From positions 1 through 8,225 of the forward strand of contig CANPDS010000104.1 of the NCBI GenBank assembly GCA_947573015.1: a stretch of DNA of 8,225 bases, read 5' to 3'. How positions within the stretch are numbered: position 1 is the first letter of the stretch; each line of letters begins with the position of its first letter. Under the pieces are notes generated by a model. The model worked only from the letters and a program-made list of their open reading frames with translations, was not told where the DNA came from and searched no databases. Of the stretch, positions 6,600-8,225 are shown in pieces. Source of the stretch: an uncultured Muribaculum sp. Lineage in GTDB: Bacteria; Bacteroidota; Bacteroidia; Bacteroidales; Muribaculaceae. Both the position numbers and the translations under genes were made by a program.

Positions 6600-6652
6600 A
6601 AATCAGCGCCCTCCCGAGTGTACGACAACAGTGACCGGGAGGGCGCTGATTT
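6600..6652. terminator. Strong hairpin terminator between convergent genes
   Basis: A 17-bp perfect stem pairs 6600-6616 (AAATCAGCGCCCTCCCG) with 6636-6652, with a 19-nt loop. On the minus strand the stem is followed by TTTTTATT, a good U-tract, so it is a strong intrinsic terminator for the GH43 gene, whose stop is 33 nt upstream. On the plus strand the stem ends in ATTTAG, a weaker tail, but it can still serve the nucleoside kinase gene, which stops 43 nt before it. Confidence 0.88.
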
Positions 6653-6685
6653 AGCGTTCCGCAATAAGCGGAAATGAATCGCACA

Positions 6686-8225
6686 TTACCGAGCCTCGGC
6701 GTAGAGCCCGATGGTAGCGCCGGTAAAGCCACCTGTGCGCTCACAGGCAAGGTGTGTCGCATCGACATCATTGGCAACGGCAATCCAACCGGGAGCTGAT
6801 GCCTCTCGCACATAGAAGTCGTAATGCACACCATCCGAAGTAACCCTAAGCTCCATCTCGCGCCCACAAGGACAGGGCAACGGCTGCGAGGCAACCACAG
6901 AGACCTGTTTGGGTGAAAGGGTGCGCAGCTCCACTCTGTCGCCGCACAGCGCCAGATAATACTGCCTCGACTCATTCTTTACAAGAAGCATGCCGGCCGA
7001 CTCTCCGGCCGACACAGGCTTGAACCGCATCTTCATCGATGCCTCAAACTTATGATGCTGGATGCGACGCCCTACATATGCCGGCACACCCTTGCCTGTA
7101 GAAAGTTCCTTGCAACACTGCATTTTCAGGCAGTGGCCATCCATTGTGCAATATTCCGCTGTCGAACCGCGCAGGCCTATCCACTCCGGACGCAGAGCGG
7201 CGCCTTGGAAATCATCGCGCCATGTGAAATTGCCCGAGCTGCAACCTGCCGTATCGGCTACCACTCCCTTGCGGTATAGCGTCAGAGGCACTGTGTCCTG
7301 CGACTGTGTGAAATAAGGGAATCCGTCGCGGCTCCACTTCACCGGCATGAGATATGTCTCACGGCCAAGAGCCTGCACTCCTCCCGGTCCTGGGCGGCAT
7401 CCTAAAAACACGCCCCACCATTCACCTTCCGGAGTCATCACCAGATCGGCATGTCCGGTACATGTGATAGGATTGCTGCGCTTATCCTTAAGATAACGCT
7501 GCGTCAGGGCCGGATTTCGGCTCCAACGGGTAAATGGTCCACGGATATCGTCGGCACGGTATATCACAGCCGAATGATGCATACCCGTGCCACCCTCGGC
7601 ACATATCAGGAAATATCGGCCGTCGATTTTATATACATGGGGGCCTTCATCACGGTCGAGATGCTCCTCCGGACCTACACCTTCCTCCACCAAAGGCCAC
7701 GATTCACCGGAGGTCTGACCACGCTCCGTGTCGAAATTTATGAAGCGTATGCAGCGGTAGTTACTCCATTTAGGACCGCCGACTGTCTCCTCCTTATATA
7801 CAATGTATGCCCGCCCATCATCATCGAAGAAGAATGAAGGATCAATGCCGTCAATCCCATCAAGCCATACAGGATCACTCCACGACCCTTCAGGGTCAGT
7901 GGCCGTAACATAAAAGTGTCCGTTGCGGCGACCCACATCGGTGGTGATCATATAGTATGTGGAATTGGAGGGATTGTATGAGATCTGAGGCGCATAGATA
8001 CCCCCCTTGTCGATGCTCTGACCCGGCAGTCCGGGCAACTGCTCCGGACGGTCGAGCACATTGCGCACCAACCGCCAGTTGGCGAGATCACGGCTGTGAT
8101 AGAGCGGCACACCGGGGAAGTAGCCGAATGTTGAGGTCACCAGATAATAATCCTCACCCACACGCACCACACTCGGATCAGAGTGCCAGCCGGGGATCAC
8201 AGGATTATAGAAATATCCATCTGCG
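6686..8225 (-). CDS. GH43 family glycosidase (beta-xylosidase/arabinofuranosidase type), N-terminus beyond the window
   Basis: This hydrolase acts on xylan- or arabinan-derived glycosides. The frame runs from the right edge to a TAA at 6688-6686, 512 visible codons. A GTG at 8200 is in frame but is not the start: the eight codons before it read ADGYFYNP and lead into PVIPGWHSDPSV, the conserved opening of the five-bladed propeller, so the start and any signal peptide lie outside. Numbering from that GTG, the three catalytic acids are Asp8 (HSDPS, base), Asp120 (GIDPS, pKa-setting) and Glu185 (DEGPHVY, acid). GHADLV (249-254) and GRETYL (279-284) are further family landmarks. From about 325 (FTWRDDFQG) to the end is a concanavalin-like C-terminal domain of the kind common in GH43 beta-xylosidases. 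No SusC/SusD gene is in view, so membership of a polysaccharide locus cannot be judged. Substrate preference within GH43 is not settled. Confidence 0.94.
   Translation of the reverse strand, partial: ADGYFYNPVIPGWHSDPSVVRVGEDYYLVTSTFGYFPGVPLYHSRDLANWRLVRNVLDRPEQLPGLPGQSIDKGGIYAPQISYNPSNSTYYMITTDVGRRNGHFYVTATDPEGSWSDPVWLDGIDGIDPSFFFDDDGRAYIVYKEETVGGPKWSNYRCIRFINFDTERGQTSGESWPLVEEGVGPEEHLDRDEGPHVYKIDGRYFLICAEGGTGMHHSAVIYRADDIRGPFTRWSRNPALTQRYLKDKRSNPITCTGHADLVMTPEGEWWGVFLGCRPGPGGVQALGRETYLMPVKWSRDGFPYFTQSQDTVPLTLYRKGVVADTAGCSSGNFTWRDDFQGAALRPEWIGLRGSTAEYCTMDGHCLKMQCCKELSTGKGVPAYVGRRIQHHKFEASMKMRFKPVSAGESAGMLLVKNESRQYYLALCGDRVELRTLSPKQVSVVASQPLPCPCGREMELRVTSDGVHYDFYVREASAPGWIAVANDVDATHLACERTGGFTGATIGLYAEAR

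Noticed and set aside
7451..7837. 128-codon plus-strand ORF within the GH43 region
   Set aside because: It is antisense to conserved catalytic-domain sequence of the GH43 gene, including the Glu185 region.
1..8225. CRISPR arrays, tRNA or rRNA genes, insertion sequences, defence or phage genes
   Set aside because: Both strands were read for direct-repeat arrays, tRNA-like folds, transposase motifs and terminal repeats; none was seen.

Overview
The window looks like a stretch of chromosome from a gut-type Bacteroidales, possibly Muribaculaceae. This rests on four things. The ornithine carbamoyltransferase is of the Bacteroides N-succinylornithine type. The nucleoside kinase is of the long TGS-domain kind. 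There is a GH43 glycosidase. The putative promoters match the Bacteroidota consensus (TTTG, about 20 nt, TAnnTTTG) rather than -35/-10 boxes. The genus is inferred; no rRNA or other taxonomic marker is present.

Layout. On the minus strand at the left edge lies the first part of a secreted protein with a clear signal peptide; its C-terminus is outside the window. A divergent AT-rich gap of about 285 nt carries promoter-like boxes for both directions and a short hairpin in the leader of the next gene. Four plus-strand genes follow: an argF'-type N-succinyl-L-ornithine carbamoyltransferase (arginine synthesis), a formate/nitrite-type channel 25 nt behind it (probably co-transcribed), an LTA-synthase-like membrane sulfatase-fold transferase, and a long uridine-kinase-like nucleoside kinase with TGS and threonyl-tRNA-synthetase-like N-terminal domains. 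The last two appear to have their own promoters. A 17-bp perfect hairpin separates the kinase from a convergent minus-strand GH43 beta-xylosidase/arabinofuranosidase-type gene, which runs off the right edge.

The genes do not form one pathway. They read as housekeeping and envelope genes between two exported proteins. I see no CRISPR array, tRNA, rRNA, transposase, phage gene or defence system, and no convincing new multi-gene system. The points most worth a second look are non-coding: a 15-bp perfect inverted repeat with a third half-site copy at the start codon of the LTA-synthase-like gene, an 18-bp perfect palindrome at the predicted transcription start of the kinase gene, and a hairpin at the predicted 5' end of the argF' transcript. 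Three gene ends also need care: the left-edge secreted gene is open at the window edge, the LTA-synthase-like gene probably starts 36 codons downstream of its longest ORF, and the GH43 reading frame continues past an apparent GTG start.
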